This document shows positions 1 through 8,001 of a stretch of 44,676 nt of DNA, piece by piece. The position numbers and the translations under genes were made by a program. The notes below the pieces were generated by a model. The model searched no databases. It was not told the DNA's origin and worked only from the letters and a program-made list of their open reading frames with translations. Source of the stretch: Halothiobacillus sp. (lineage in GTDB: Bacteria; Pseudomonadota; Gammaproteobacteria; Halothiobacillales; Halothiobacillaceae); contig NZ_JAQTTX010000023.1 in assembly GCF_028710545.1 (NCBI RefSeq), positions 1 to 44,676 of the forward strand, written 5' to 3'. Within the stretch, counting starts at the first letter, position 1, and every line of letters starts with the position of its first letter.

Positions 1-312
1 GTGCCCGGCTTCGAACCGGACCCGAATGCCAAGCCCGAGCCATTGCGCAAACCACAGGCCGCGCGCCAACCCCGCCGCGACTTCCCGCAACGCAGCGCTC
101 AAGGTCATGCCGCCCAAGCACCCCGGTCAGCAGGTTCCCAGCGAGACGGTCAACCCCGTTCACCTGGTGGTGCCGCAGCAGGCAATCGCCCCCAAAGAGA
201 GGGCGGCAGAGATACGGGCAATCGTCCCGGGAATAACTCAGGGAACAACACCAGCAATCGCTCGCATACGGCAGGTTCCGGTCAACGCCGTCGACCATCT
301 GGCAACATGTAA
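1..312 (+). CDS. rhlE: C-terminal tail of a DEAD-box RNA helicase (RhlE-like), 5' end outside window
   Basis: The open frame enters from the left edge and stops at 310-312, so only about 103 C-terminal residues are visible. They begin with PGFEPDPNAKPEP, which resembles the link after the helicase core in RhlE-type ATP-dependent RNA helicases. A low-complexity basic tail rich in Arg, Gly, Asn, Gln and Pro follows, typical of the RNA-binding extension of this family. The first GTG is probably an internal codon and not a start. No helicase motif lies inside the window, so the assignment rests on the linker and tail composition alone. Another basic-tailed RNA-binding protein is possible. Confidence 0.55.
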   Translation: MPGFEPDPNAKPEPLRKPQAARQPRRDFPQRSAQGHAAQAPRSAGSQRDGQPRSPGGAAAGNRPQREGGRDTGNRPGNNSGNNTSNRSHTAGSGQRRRPSGNM

Positions 313-434
313 CTTTGCGGCGTTTTAGTACGCAATATTGGATGCGGGTTCTGCAACGATCTCGCGGCCAACCGCGGGTAGCGATCAGTCTCAAACTAGA
401 GCTAAACAGTACACCAGTTCCCAATATTCAAACG
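313..434. other. Spacer between the helicase tail and the MITE-like element
   Basis: I see no gene, terminator or recognisable motif in these 122 bases. Together with the MITE-like element and the hairpin that follow, they make up the 318-base non-coding stretch before the metallo-hydrolase gene. Confidence 0.5.
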
Positions 435-593
435 TTAGGGAAGCGCTGATTTATTCAGTGCGTCCCGCTTGGGGCAGGATGCCCCAACACGAACAAAGAC
501 GTAAGTCTTTGATTCGTGAGCGCCATCGCGGGCGTGTACCGCGATGAGCGCGCTGATTTATTCCAAGGATGGAATAAATCAGCATTTACTTAG
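435..593. mobile_element. 151-bp MITE-like element with TTAG target duplication
   Basis: Direct repeats TTAG lie at 435-438 and 590-593. Between them, the ends 439-457 and 571-589 are inverted repeats matching at 15 of 19 positions, around the core GCTGATTTATTC. TTAG fits the YTAR duplication made by the IS5 group. There is no credible coding capacity. The inside is packed with hairpins: 469-487 (TTGGGGCA/TGCCCCAA), 494-511 (CAAAGAC/GTCTTTG), 520-551 (CATCGCGG/CCGCGATG flanked by GCGC/GCGC) and 552-583 (13-bp perfect stem, loop AAGGAT). It is probably a non-autonomous derivative mobilised by an IS5-type transposase encoded elsewhere, which is an inference. Confidence 0.65.
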
Positions 594-622
594 GGCAGCT
601 CGAAAACCCCCTCGAGCTGCCC
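593..622 (-). terminator. Hairpin just downstream of the metallo-hydrolase gene, possible terminator
   Basis: GGGCAGCTCG (593-602) and CGAGCTGCCC (613-622) form a perfect 10-bp stem with a 10-base loop, 8 bases beyond the stop codon of the minus-strand gene. No long T-run follows on the minus strand, so it is a weak intrinsic terminator at best. It may simply protect the 3' end of the mRNA. Confidence 0.4.
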
Positions 623-630
623 CATTGTGA

Positions 631-2010
631 TTACCACTCAAACACATCCCCCTGATGCGGCATGGTCACTTGGGTTTTTTCCAGGGCCTTGGCAAAGCTG
701 CTCATCGCCTTTTCTTCGCCGTGAACCAGAATCGTGTGCTTTGGTTTGAGTGCCCGGTGCCAGGCCAGCAATTCATCGCGATCCGCGTGGGCGGAGAAAC
801 CGTTGATCGTGTACAGATGGGCATTGACCGGAATTTCATCGCCGAATAGCCGGACGGTCTTGGCACCGTCGATCAGAATGCGCGCGAGAGTGCCCGGAGC
901 CGCATAGCCTACAAACACCACGCTCGAATCTCGGCGCCAAAGGTTATGGCGCAGGTGATGGCGCACCCGCCCGCCGGTACACATGCCGGAACCGGCCATG
1001 ATGACGGCACCGCCAACCAGTCGATTGAGTGCAATCGATTCGGCGGTTTCACGGGTGAAGCGCAAACCCGGCAAGGCGAACGGGTCGCGTTTACCCTTGA
1101 ATTGCTCGCGGGTCGCATCGTCGTAGCATTCATGGTGCCGGCGGAAGATTTCCGTGGCCGAAATGGCCATCGGCGAATCGAGGAATACCGGCAGATTCTT
1201 CGGCAAACGCCCTTGCTCAATCCCTTCGCGCAGGGTGAACAGTATCTCCTGAGTCCGCTCCAGCGCGAATGTCGGAATAATCACGTTCCCGCCGCGCGCG
1301 AGGGTTTCCGTGATGGCCTGGTATAGCTCCGCAATGGTCGGTTCAATCGGCTTGTGATTACGATCACCGTAGGTGGTTTCCATAACCACAACATCGGCTT
1401 TCGGCGGTATCTGGGGTTTGCGCAGAATCGGGCGCCCCGCGTTGCCGATATCACCGGAAAATATGACCGAACGCTTCTTGTCGCCCTTTTTCTCAATCCG
1501 GATACTGGCCGAACCGAGGATATGTCCCGCATCGTAGAAAGTCGCGGTTACTTTCGGGGCAATCTCGATGGATTCACCATAATTCACGGCGCGACCGAAT
1601 TGCCCGACCGCGTTCAGGGCATCAAGGGTGTCATAGAGTGCATCGACAGGGTATTTACCATGCCGATGTGCATGACGGTTGTTACGCTCCGCCTCCTCTT
1701 CCTGCAAATGAGCGGCATCCAACATCACGACGCGCGCGAGTTCACGGGTTGCAGAAGTCGCAATGATTTCACCGTTGAAGCCGCGTTTCACCAGCAACGG
1801 GATGCGCCCGCAATGATCCAGATGCGCATGGGTCAGCAGCAGCAGGTCAATGGATTTCGGATCGAAACCAAACTCTTCGGCGTTTTCTTCCTCCAGTTCC
1901 CGCCCGCCCTGAAACATGCCACAGTCGATCAGAATGCGTTTGCCCGAAACCTCGAGCAGATGGCAGGAACCGGTCACGTCCCGATCCGCGCCGTGAAATG
2001 AAATCTTCAT
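631..2010 (-). CDS. MBL-fold metallo-hydrolase of the beta-CASP / RNA-specificity family
   Basis: A 459-residue cytoplasmic protein expected to be a zinc-dependent ribonuclease or RNA-processing enzyme. The metallo-beta-lactamase signature HAHLDH is at residues 61-66, followed by SGDIGNAG and METTYGD. The beta-CASP region carries LDSPMA and MAGSGMCTGGR, and the C-terminal RNA-specificity part has FSAHAD and ILVHGE. The length is normal for bacterial members related to CPSF-73/Ysh1. The ATG at 2008-2010 is preceded by GGGGAAGGG on the minus strand, a good ribosome-binding site. It is transcribed toward the left edge and ends beside a hairpin. The exact substrate is not known. ppsA lies upstream on the same strand, 88 bases away. 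Confidence 0.88.
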   Translation of the reverse strand: MKISFHGADRDVTGSCHLLEVSGKRILIDCGMFQGGRELEEENAEEFGFDPKSIDLLLLTHAHLDHCGRIPLLVKRGFNGEIIATSATRELARVVMLDAAHLQEEEAERNNRHAHRHGKYPVDALYDTLDALNAVGQFGRAVNYGESIEIAPKVTATFYDAGHILGSASIRIEKKGDKKRSVIFSGDIGNAGRPILRKPQIPPKADVVVMETTYGDRNHKPIEPTIAELYQAITETLARGGNVIIPTFALERTQEILFTLREGIEQGRLPKNLPVFLDSPMAISATEIFRRHHECYDDATREQFKGKRDPFALPGLRFTRETAESIALNRLVGGAVIMAGSGMCTGGRVRHHLRHNLWRRDSSVVFVGYAAPGTLARILIDGAKTVRLFGDEIPVNAHLYTINGFSAHADRDELLAWHRALKPKHTILVHGEEKAMSSFAKALEKTQVTMPHQGDVFEW

Positions 2011-2098
2011 ACCCTTCCCCTGATGTTGCCCGTTTCATCGATTGAAACGGTTCTTCCTGAATACCGACAATCCCTCAGTAAATGCTTATTCATTCCAA

Positions 2099-4498
2099 TC
2101 AGCCGCGTTTTGCTTTCATCTTCGCTTCAATTTCAAGCACTTTGCGCGTGGTATTAACGACCGTATCGGGATTCAAGCTCATCGATTCAATCCCGATCTC
2201 GACCAGAAATGCAGCCATCTCCGGATAGTCGGACGGCGCCTGGCCACACAAGCCGGAGTGGATGCTGTTGCGCGCGCAGCCTTCGACCGCAAGCCGGATC
2301 ATCTCCTTCACGCCGTCGTCACGCTCGTCATAGTCGAATGCAACCATCTCGCTGTCCCGATCCACGCCCAGCGTCAATTGCGTCAAATCGTTCGTGCCGA
2401 TCGAGAAACCATCAAACCGTTTCGCGAACTGATCGATCAGGATCACATTATTCGGGATTTCACACATGGCGTAGATTTGCAGGCCGTTCTCGCCGCGTTT
2501 GAGCCCGAATTCCGCCATTTTTGCCAGCACGTCGTCGGCTTCTTTCACACGGCGAACAAAGGGCAGCATGAGAATCACGTTGGTCAAGCCCATCACTTCG
2601 CGCACGCGTTTCATGGCGAGACATTCAAGCCGGAATCCTTCCTCGTAGGCCGGATGGGCATAGCGTGCTGCGCCTCGAAAACCAATCATCGGGTTGGCCT
2701 CGTCCGGCTCGAAATCCGAACCGCCCAGCAAGCTCGCATATTCATTCGACTTGAAGTCGGACATCCGCACCACAACCGGCTTCGGCCAGAATGCGGCGGC
2801 AATCGTCCCCACACCTTCTGAAAGTCGCTCGATAAAATAGGCTTCGCCATTGGCATAACCGCTCGTCAAACGAGCGATTGCCGCGCGATCAGCCGCAGAA
2901 GAGACCTTCTCAGGATGCAACAGGGCCAGCGGGTGCGCCTTGATCGATTCATTGATGATGAACTCCATCCGGGCCAGCCCCACGCCATCATTCGGCAGGA
3001 ACGAGGTTTTGAATGCAAGGTCCGGGTTACCGAGATTGATCATGATCTGGGTTGCCGGGCGCGGGATATCGCCCACTTCCGTCGTATCGACATGGAACGG
3101 CACGGCACCCTTGTAGATCCGACCGGTGTCACCTTCCGCGCAGGAAACCGTGACTGTCGCCCCATTGGGGATTTTTGTTGTCGCCTCGCCCGCACCGACC
3201 ACGGCTGGGATGCCCAACTCACGCGCGATGATGGCCGCGTGGCAGGTACGCCCGCCGCGATTGGTCACAATGGCTGCTGCCGTTTTCATTACCGGCTCCC
3301 AGTCCGGCGTGGTGGTATCGGCGATTAGAACTTCACCCGGCTTGAATTCGCCCAGATGCTCGACATCCCTGATGACATGCGCGGTACCGGTAGCGATACG
3401 CTCGCCCACGGAGCGCCCGGTGATGATGACCGCCCCCTGACCATCGAGCGCATAGCTTTCGAGCAGATTGACCCGACGCTGGGACGCCACCGTTTCCGGC
3501 CGCGCCTGAACAATATAGATTTTGCCGTCCAACCCATCCTTGGCCCATTCCATATCCATGGGATGGCCATAATGCGATTCGATGGCGATGGCGTATTCGG
3601 CCAGTTCCAGAACATCCGCATCACCGATGCAGAACCGGCCACGGTCATCGGCGGGTGTGGGTACATTTCGGGTTGTGTTACGCGCGTCTCCGGCCATGTA
3701 AATCATCTTGATCGCCTTGCCGCCCATGTTACGCCGCAATACAGCCCGGTGACCCGCAGCGAAGGTTGGCTTATGCACATAAAACTCATCGGGATCGACC
3801 GCGCCCTGCACGATATTCTCCCCAAGACCATAGCTGCCGGTAATGAAGACGACATCACGGAAGCCCGATTCGGTATCGAGCGAGAACATCACGCCCGATG
3901 CCGACAGATCGGAACGCACCATTTTCATAACGCCGATGGAAAGGCCGATCTTGAAATGATCGAAGCCCTGATCGACACGATAATGAATCGCACGATCCGT
4001 AAACAGACTGGCAAAATCGCGCCGACAGGCATCCAGCAGGCTTTGCTCGCCCCGAACATTGAGAAACGTATCCTGCTGCCCGGCAAAGCTCGCCGTCGGC
4101 AAATCCTCCGCAGTGGCCGAACTACGTACAGCGAGTCCGACATCCTCACCATATTCTTCCTGTAGTTTGCGATAGGCTGCGATGATTTCCTTCGCCAGGT
4201 CATCCGGCAGACCTGCGCCGTAGACAATTTCCCGTGCTCGCTTGCCACGCCGCGCCAGATCGTCCACATCCTCGGGATTCAGTGCATCGAGCGCGTCATG
4301 CAGCGCAGGCCAGGCATTGGCCGAATCCAGCATATAGCGATAAGCCTCGGCCGTAATGGCAAAGCCATTGGGAATGCGCACACCGGCCGGTGACAGCTTG
4401 CGGTACATTTCACCCAAGGACGCATTCTTGCCACCGACCAGCGGCACATCGTCGATTCCCAATTCGTTAAAGAAGCGGATGTATTTGAATTCACTCAT
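2099..4498 (-). CDS. ppsA: Phosphoenolpyruvate synthase (pyruvate, water dikinase)
   Basis: Converts pyruvate and ATP to phosphoenolpyruvate, AMP and phosphate in the cytoplasm, feeding gluconeogenesis. The 799-residue length is standard. VGGKNASLGEM opens the N-terminal ATP-grasp domain (about 21-31). GGRTCHAAIIARELG carries the phosphorylated histidine at about residue 420, close to His421 of E. coli PpsA. The C-terminal PEP/pyruvate domain has IGTNDLTQLTLG and the GLCGQAPSDYP motif with the catalytic cysteine. The ATG at 4496-4498 has AGGAG 10 bases upstream. The gene is divergent from minD across a 475-base spacer. In an autotroph it would supply hexose from fixed C3 units, which is an inference. 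Confidence 0.95.
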   Translation of the reverse strand: MSEFKYIRFFNELGIDDVPLVGGKNASLGEMYRKLSPAGVRIPNGFAITAEAYRYMLDSANAWPALHDALDALNPEDVDDLARRGKRAREIVYGAGLPDDLAKEIIAAYRKLQEEYGEDVGLAVRSSATAEDLPTASFAGQQDTFLNVRGEQSLLDACRRDFASLFTDRAIHYRVDQGFDHFKIGLSIGVMKMVRSDLSASGVMFSLDTESGFRDVVFITGSYGLGENIVQGAVDPDEFYVHKPTFAAGHRAVLRRNMGGKAIKMIYMAGDARNTTRNVPTPADDRGRFCIGDADVLELAEYAIAIESHYGHPMDMEWAKDGLDGKIYIVQARPETVASQRRVNLLESYALDGQGAVIITGRSVGERIATGTAHVIRDVEHLGEFKPGEVLIADTTTPDWEPVMKTAAAIVTNRGGRTCHAAIIARELGIPAVVGAGEATTKIPNGATVTVSCAEGDTGRIYKGAVPFHVDTTEVGDIPRPATQIMINLGNPDLAFKTSFLPNDGVGLARMEFIINESIKAHPLALLHPEKVSSAADRAAIARLTSGYANGEAYFIERLSEGVGTIAAAFWPKPVVVRMSDFKSNEYASLLGGSDFEPDEANPMIGFRGAARYAHPAYEEGFRLECLAMKRVREVMGLTNVILMLPFVRRVKEADDVLAKMAEFGLKRGENGLQIYAMCEIPNNVILIDQFAKRFDGFSIGTNDLTQLTLGVDRDSEMVAFDYDERDDGVKEMIRLAVEGCARNSIHSGLCGQAPSDYPEMAAFLVEIGIESMSLNPDTVVNTTRKVLEIEAKMKAKRG

Positions 4499-4973
4499 GA
4501 AATAACAACTCCTGTTTTGAATAGCCCTTGAATGAGGCCATGGGGATGCGCATTACCCGCATTAGGTACGGGAAAGGACACGGGACACGAACCGTCTTTA
4601 TGCGGTCTTCAATTGATGCTCAAATCCATATCAATCTAAGGTAAATAAATCTGTTTGGGAATCCCCGATCAAATCAGAGTTTCCGTGCGGCACTTGGGAT
4701 GTGTCGCCATGAACGGTCACGTATGTGATTGTTCATGAACAAAATCAAAAATCACATTTTTTGATTTTCGCCCTCAAAAAACTCCAGGATGGAATTATTC
4801 AGCGCTTTTTTGGAAAACAATAAGCCAACCCGACAATCCCAAACACACCCAAACCACAACACCGCTCCAGCAAACCTTATGAATCAATCCCGATTTATGG
4901 CAGAATCAGCGGGGTTCCGGATGTTCCTTATTTTCGCGGCGCCTCGGTCTGAGGTGTGGGCAGGAGTTGATTT
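4499..4973. other. 475-base intergenic region between divergent ppsA and minD
   Basis: This spacer must contain the promoters of ppsA (leftward) and minD (rightward). I could not pick convincing -35/-10 pairs. It contains an AT-rich set of inverted repeats, listed separately at 4724-4768. A short open frame at 4789-4977 has no ribosome-binding site and no family resemblance, and it overlaps the minD start, so it is not called. Nothing resembling minC is present. Confidence 0.6.
4724..4768. promoter_or_regulatory. Overlapping AT-rich inverted repeats upstream of ppsA and minD
   Basis: Three symmetric elements overlap here. TGTGATT (4724-4730) pairs with AATCACA (4750-4756). GTTCATGAAC (4731-4740) is a perfect 10-bp palindrome. 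AAAATCAAAAA (4741-4751) pairs with TTTTTGATTTT (4758-4768). TGTGATT/AATCACA half-sites recall CRP/FNR-type operators, but the 19-base gap is too long for a classical CRP/FNR site. Function as an operator is an inference. Confidence 0.35.
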
Positions 4974-5789
4974 GTGACAAAGATTATCGTTGTAACTTCA
5001 GGAAAAGGCGGCGTTGGTAAAACAACGACAAGCGCAGCGATTTCCAGTGGCTTGGCATTGGCCGGCAAAAAAACCGTCGTCATCGATTTTGATGTGGGTC
5101 TTCGAAACCTTGACCTCATCATGGGTGTTGAACGGCGCGTGGTCTATGACCTTGTGAACGTCATCCAGAAAGAGGCCGGCTTGAGCCAGGCGCTGATCAA
5201 GCATAAAGAGGTCGATAATCTTTATGTTCTGCCCGCCTCGCAGACCAAAGACAAGGATGCACTCACCGAAGAAGGCGTAAAGCAGGTATTCGATGATCTG
5301 AAGGCCGATGGCTTCGAGTACATCATTTGCGACTCCCCTGCCGGCATCGAGCGCGGCGCACAACTGGCTATGTATTTTGCCGACGAGGCGATTGTGGTTT
5401 CCAACCCAGAAGTATCTTCCGTGCGTGATTCCGACCGCATGCTCGGCATTCTCGCCAGCAAGTCACAGCGCGCGAAAAATGGTGAAACCCCGATTCGTGA
5501 ATACCTGCTGATCACCCGCTACTCACCCAACCGGGTGGAGGCGGGAGAAATGCTTTCCATCGAAGACATGCTCGAAATTCTGGCCGTGCCGCTGCTGGGG
5601 GTCATTCCCGAATCACCCGCAGTACTCCAGGCATCCAACTCCGGTCGTCCGGTCATTCTCGACCAGACCGCCGACGCCGGACAGGCTTATCAGGATGCCG
5701 TCGCCCGACTTCTCGGCGAGGACCGGCCCATGCGGTTCGTCGAGGCTGAGAAAAAATCCTTTTTCAACCGCCTGTTCGGACGGGGGTAA
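4974..5789 (+). CDS. minD: Septum site-determining ATPase MinD
   Basis: A membrane-associated ParA-type ATPase that, with MinE, places the division site at mid-cell. It has 271 residues. The deviant Walker A motif GKGGVGKTT begins at residue 10, with IDFDVGLRNLDL after it. The C-terminus ends in FFNRLFGRG, the amphipathic membrane-targeting helix. The start is GTG at 4974, with AGGAG at 4962-4966 ahead of it. minE follows two bases after the stop, so the pair is co-transcribed. The usual upstream partner minC is missing from this locus. The inhibitor must be encoded elsewhere or be replaced. Confidence 0.96.
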   Translation: MTKIIVVTSGKGGVGKTTTSAAISSGLALAGKKTVVIDFDVGLRNLDLIMGVERRVVYDLVNVIQKEAGLSQALIKHKEVDNLYVLPASQTKDKDALTEEGVKQVFDDLKADGFEYIICDSPAGIERGAQLAMYFADEAIVVSNPEVSSVRDSDRMLGILASKSQRAKNGETPIREYLLITRYSPNRVEAGEMLSIEDMLEILAVPLLGVIPESPAVLQASNSGRPVILDQTADAGQAYQDAVARLLGEDRPMRFVEAEKKSFFNRLFGRG

Positions 5790-5791
5790 TC

Positions 5792-6076
5792 ATGGGTCTT
5801 TTTGATTTATTCCGGGCACGTCCCAAGCCGACCGCACATCTGGCTAAAGAACGGCTCCAGATCCTGATCGCCCATGAACGCAGCCAGGGGCAGAATACCG
5901 ACCCGGATTACCTGCCCAAGCTCAAAAACGATCTGCTGGATGTCATTCGCAAATATGTAGCGGTGCAAGACGACGCCGTTCAGGTGCAGATCGAACATCA
6001 CGAAGGCGTCGATACGTTGGAACTCAATATTGTCCTGCCCGATCGCAAGGAAGAATCGAACTTACAACATTATTGA
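5792..6076 (+). CDS. minE: Cell division topological specificity factor MinE
   Basis: A 94-residue partner of MinD that stimulates its ATPase and drives pole-to-pole oscillation, restricting Z-ring inhibition to the poles. The N-terminus MGLFDLFRARPKPTA matches the membrane-binding leader of MinE. ERLQILIAHER is the MinD-interacting (anti-MinCD) helix, and the remainder is the dimerising topological-specificity domain. The length is slightly above the 88 residues of E. coli MinE. It sits two bases after minD, with a GGGGG stretch in the minD tail as ribosome-binding site. The gene is followed by an AT-rich gap and a hairpin before the YeeE/YedE pair. Confidence 0.95.
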   Translation: MGLFDLFRARPKPTAHLAKERLQILIAHERSQGQNTDPDYLPKLKNDLLDVIRKYVAVQDDAVQVQIEHHEGVDTLELNIVLPDRKEESNLQHY

Positions 6077-6130
6077 TTTTATTTATACCTAATAAAACTA
6101 ATAGAGTAGCTCAATAGGCCAATGAAAATG

Positions 6131-6163
6131 TTTAGCGCGCGGATTCAACATCCACACGCTAAA
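6131..6163 (+). promoter_or_regulatory. Imperfect hairpin 38 bases upstream of the YeeE/YedE pair
   Basis: TTTAGCG (6131-6137) pairs with CGCTAAA (6157-6163). Inside, GGAT/ATCC extends the stem to 14-base arms with two mismatches and loop TCAAC. No T-run follows, so it is not a standard terminator for minE. An operator or mRNA structure controlling the sulfur transporter genes is an inference. Confidence 0.35.
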
Positions 6164-6201
6164 GTTCAGTCATATCTGCAATCGCCCCTGAGGGTGCAAA
6201 C

Positions 6202-6750
6202 ATGACTTTATCCGACTTCTCCTGGCTAACCGATTCCCCAATCTTTTCAACCGCCCTGTGGCCCGCATGGGTTGCAGGGGGTGCCATCGGTGCACTCGCT
6301 TTTGCGCAACGCTGGCTGACCGATCAACCTTTGGGCTGTTCGGCCGCTTTCGGTAACGCCTGTGCGCGCATGGGCAGTCGCCTGCCACTGTTCCAGGGGC
6401 CTGCTCACAGCACCGCGACCGACTGGAAACTCTGGTTCCTGGTCGGCATTTTCCTCGGCGGGCTTCTCGCAAGCCTCTCGACCGGCACGTGGGCCGAACC
6501 GACGCATTTCGGCACACTTTACACGGCATTGATGCCTCATTCCGATGTAGGTCGTGTGTTGTGGTGGCTGTTCGGCGGCGTTTTGATCGGCATGGGTTCA
6601 CGCCTGGCCGGTGGCTGCACTTCCGGTCACACCATCAATGGCGTGGCCATGGGGTCACCAGCGAGTATTGTCGCATCCGCCTTCTTTTTCGCGGCGGCGG
6701 TCGGTACTGCGCAACTCTCCCACCACCTTCTGAACACATTCGGAGGTTGA
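6202..6750 (+). CDS. YeeE/YedE-family sulfur transporter, first half-size subunit
   Basis: A polytopic inner-membrane protein of 182 residues. YeeE/YedE proteins (E. coli TsuA is the studied example) carry thiosulfate or related sulfur compounds through conserved cysteines. Here LGCSAAFGNACARMG supplies Cys46 and Cys54, and the hallmark GGCTSGH supplies Cys139. Four or so hydrophobic segments are visible. The ATG at 6202 follows GAGGG at 6188-6192. The second half-size protein begins two bases after the stop, with its ribosome-binding site GGAGG inside this gene's end. Together they probably form one transporter, as in PmpA/PmpB-type pairs. The substrate is unproven. Confidence 0.85.
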   Translation: MTLSDFSWLTDSPIFSTALWPAWVAGGAIGALAFAQRWLTDQPLGCSAAFGNACARMGSRLPLFQGPAHSTATDWKLWFLVGIFLGGLLASLSTGTWAEPTHFGTLYTALMPHSDVGRVLWWLFGGVLIGMGSRLAGGCTSGHTINGVAMGSPASIVASAFFFAAAVGTAQLSHHLLNTFGG

Positions 6751-6752
6751 TC

Positions 6753-7226
6753 ATGAATAACTCAAGCACCTTGATCCGCAACGGCAGCTTCCTGCTCTTC
6801 GGTGTGGTATTCGGCTTTTTGCTGAGCCGTGCCGGTGCAACCGATCCTGCGCTCATTGCCAGCCTGCTGCTGTTTGAGAACCTGCACCTGTTATGGGTCA
6901 TCGCTACTGCTGTCGGCGTTGGCGCCGTACTCAATTTTCTCGCCAAGCAATTGAAATGGCGCAGTGTGGCGAGCGGTCAACCCATCAGCTTTCCGCATAA
7001 ACCTTTCGTGCGCGCACTCATTCCCGGTGCCCTGCTGTTCGGTGTGGGTTGGGGCCTGACTGGAGTCTGCCCTGGAACCGCACCTGCCATGCTGGGCGAG
7101 GGCCAATGGTTTGTCGGCGTGATACTCATCGGCATCGTTGCGGGCACCTGGCTGGTCGGTTTTATCCACCACATCCAAATCAAGAGGCAGGTACAATCAC
7201 GGAATATGACTGCCGCGAACAGATAA
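6753..7226 (+). CDS. YeeE/YedE-family sulfur transporter, second half-size subunit
   Basis: A 157-residue inner-membrane protein with about four hydrophobic segments. The motif GLTGVCPGTAPAMLG contains Cys106 and corresponds to the conserved cysteine loop of the second half of full-length YeeE/YedE proteins. I start it at the ATG at 6753, preceded by GGAGG at 6742-6746. A longer frame opens at 6489, but it would run through the first subunit in another frame and has no family resemblance. It is coupled to the upstream partner and lies three bases before hslR. The natural inference is thiosulfate or other reduced-sulfur uptake. Confidence 0.85.
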   Translation: MNNSSTLIRNGSFLLFGVVFGFLLSRAGATDPALIASLLLFENLHLLWVIATAVGVGAVLNFLAKQLKWRSVASGQPISFPHKPFVRALIPGALLFGVGWGLTGVCPGTAPAMLGEGQWFVGVILIGIVAGTWLVGFIHHIQIKRQVQSRNMTAANR

Positions 7227-7229
7227 TGT

Positions 7230-7664
7230 ATGGCCAATTCCTCAGTAAATTCTTCAACCAACAAGACACAACAAACCGAACTCAAGGAACAGCGCATCGA
7301 TACCTGGCTCTGGGCAGCGCGTTTTTTCAAGACACGCTCCCTTGCCTCCACGGCCATCGAAGGCGGCAAGATCGAAATCAACGGTCAATCATGTAAAAAA
7401 TCCGGCAAGGTCATCCGAATCGGTGATGAGCTATCCATCGAACGCGGCGAAACCAAATGGGTTGTTACCGTTTCGGGATTATCCAAACAACGGGGATCGG
7501 CCACAGTGGCGCAAACCCTGTATTCCGAATCACCGGAGCATCTGGCCGAACGACTGAAAATAGCCGAACAAAATCGCCAAAATCACCTGATGAACCCAAG
7601 CCGCGTCAAACCGGATCAACATACCCGCATTCTGCTTCGCGCCCTGCGCGGCAAGCCTTCCTAA
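7230..7664 (+). CDS. hslR: Ribosome-associated heat shock protein Hsp15 (S4-domain RNA-binding)
   Basis: A 144-residue cytoplasmic RNA-binding protein. In E. coli, Hsp15 binds free 50S subunits carrying a nascent chain and helps recycle stalled ribosomes. The S4 domain is clear from RIDTWLWAARFFKTR (about 22-36) through IEGGKIEINGQ, followed by the lysine- and arginine-rich C-terminal tail that marks Hsp15. The N-terminus has an extra low-complexity stretch of Ser, Thr and Asn before the domain. It follows the sulfur transporter genes by three bases, suggesting read-through from the same promoter although the functions seem unrelated. A C-rich repeat lies just downstream. Confidence 0.88.
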   Translation: MANSSVNSSTNKTQQTELKEQRIDTWLWAARFFKTRSLASTAIEGGKIEINGQSCKKSGKVIRIGDELSIERGETKWVVTVSGLSKQRGSATVAQTLYSESPEHLAERLKIAEQNRQNHLMNPSRVKPDQHTRILLRALRGKPS

Positions 7665-7693
7665 GTAAGCTCACACAAATGCAAAGCCCTCTT

Positions 7694-7784
7694 AAATCCC
7701 CCTCATTCCCCCTTTTACAAAGGGGGAGGCCCGCTCGTTCAAAAGCAGGTGGCTGATTCTCCCCCCTTTGAAAGGGAGGGATTT
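7694..7784. repeat. C-rich palindromic intergenic repeat, copy 1
   Basis: The element is bounded by AAATCCC (7694-7700) and GGGATTT (7778-7784). It contains two hairpins, CCCCCTTT/AAAGGGGG at 7708-7726 and CCCTTT/AAAGGG at 7764-7776. A second copy lies in opposite orientation at 14718-14810. The first 36 bases are nearly identical between the copies once oriented. It occupies the 337-base gap between hslR and aroQ. The rest of that gap shows nothing I recognise apart from the aroQ ribosome-binding site. It is probably a dispersed REP/MITE-type repeat. Confidence 0.75.
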
Positions 7785-8001
7785 GCCGAGTCATGCCCGC
7801 TGCTCGAAGGAACGCATCATTATTTACACAGACCTTCCCTAAAGCACAATTCCCTCGATCTTGCGGCGATATGTCGGAATTACACTCTAAAATGCCGAGG
7901 TCAACCGGCTGTTTAGTGGACATTCCACCGGTCACACGGCACAATGCCGACAACTTGAATTTCACGACATAAAAGACACCCGCGACAAGGAACTGCGACG
8001 C

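Noticed and set aside
338..547. A 69-codon frame inside the first MITE-like element
   Set aside because: It crosses hairpins and the element border and has no ribosome-binding site.
4789..4977. A 62-codon frame before minD, considered as a minC remnant
   Set aside because: The sequence has no MinC-like segment, no ribosome-binding site, and overlaps the minD start.
6489..6752. N-terminal extension of the second YeeE/YedE subunit
   Set aside because: The added residues lie within the first subunit gene in another frame and lack membrane character. The ATG at 6753 has a proper ribosome-binding site.
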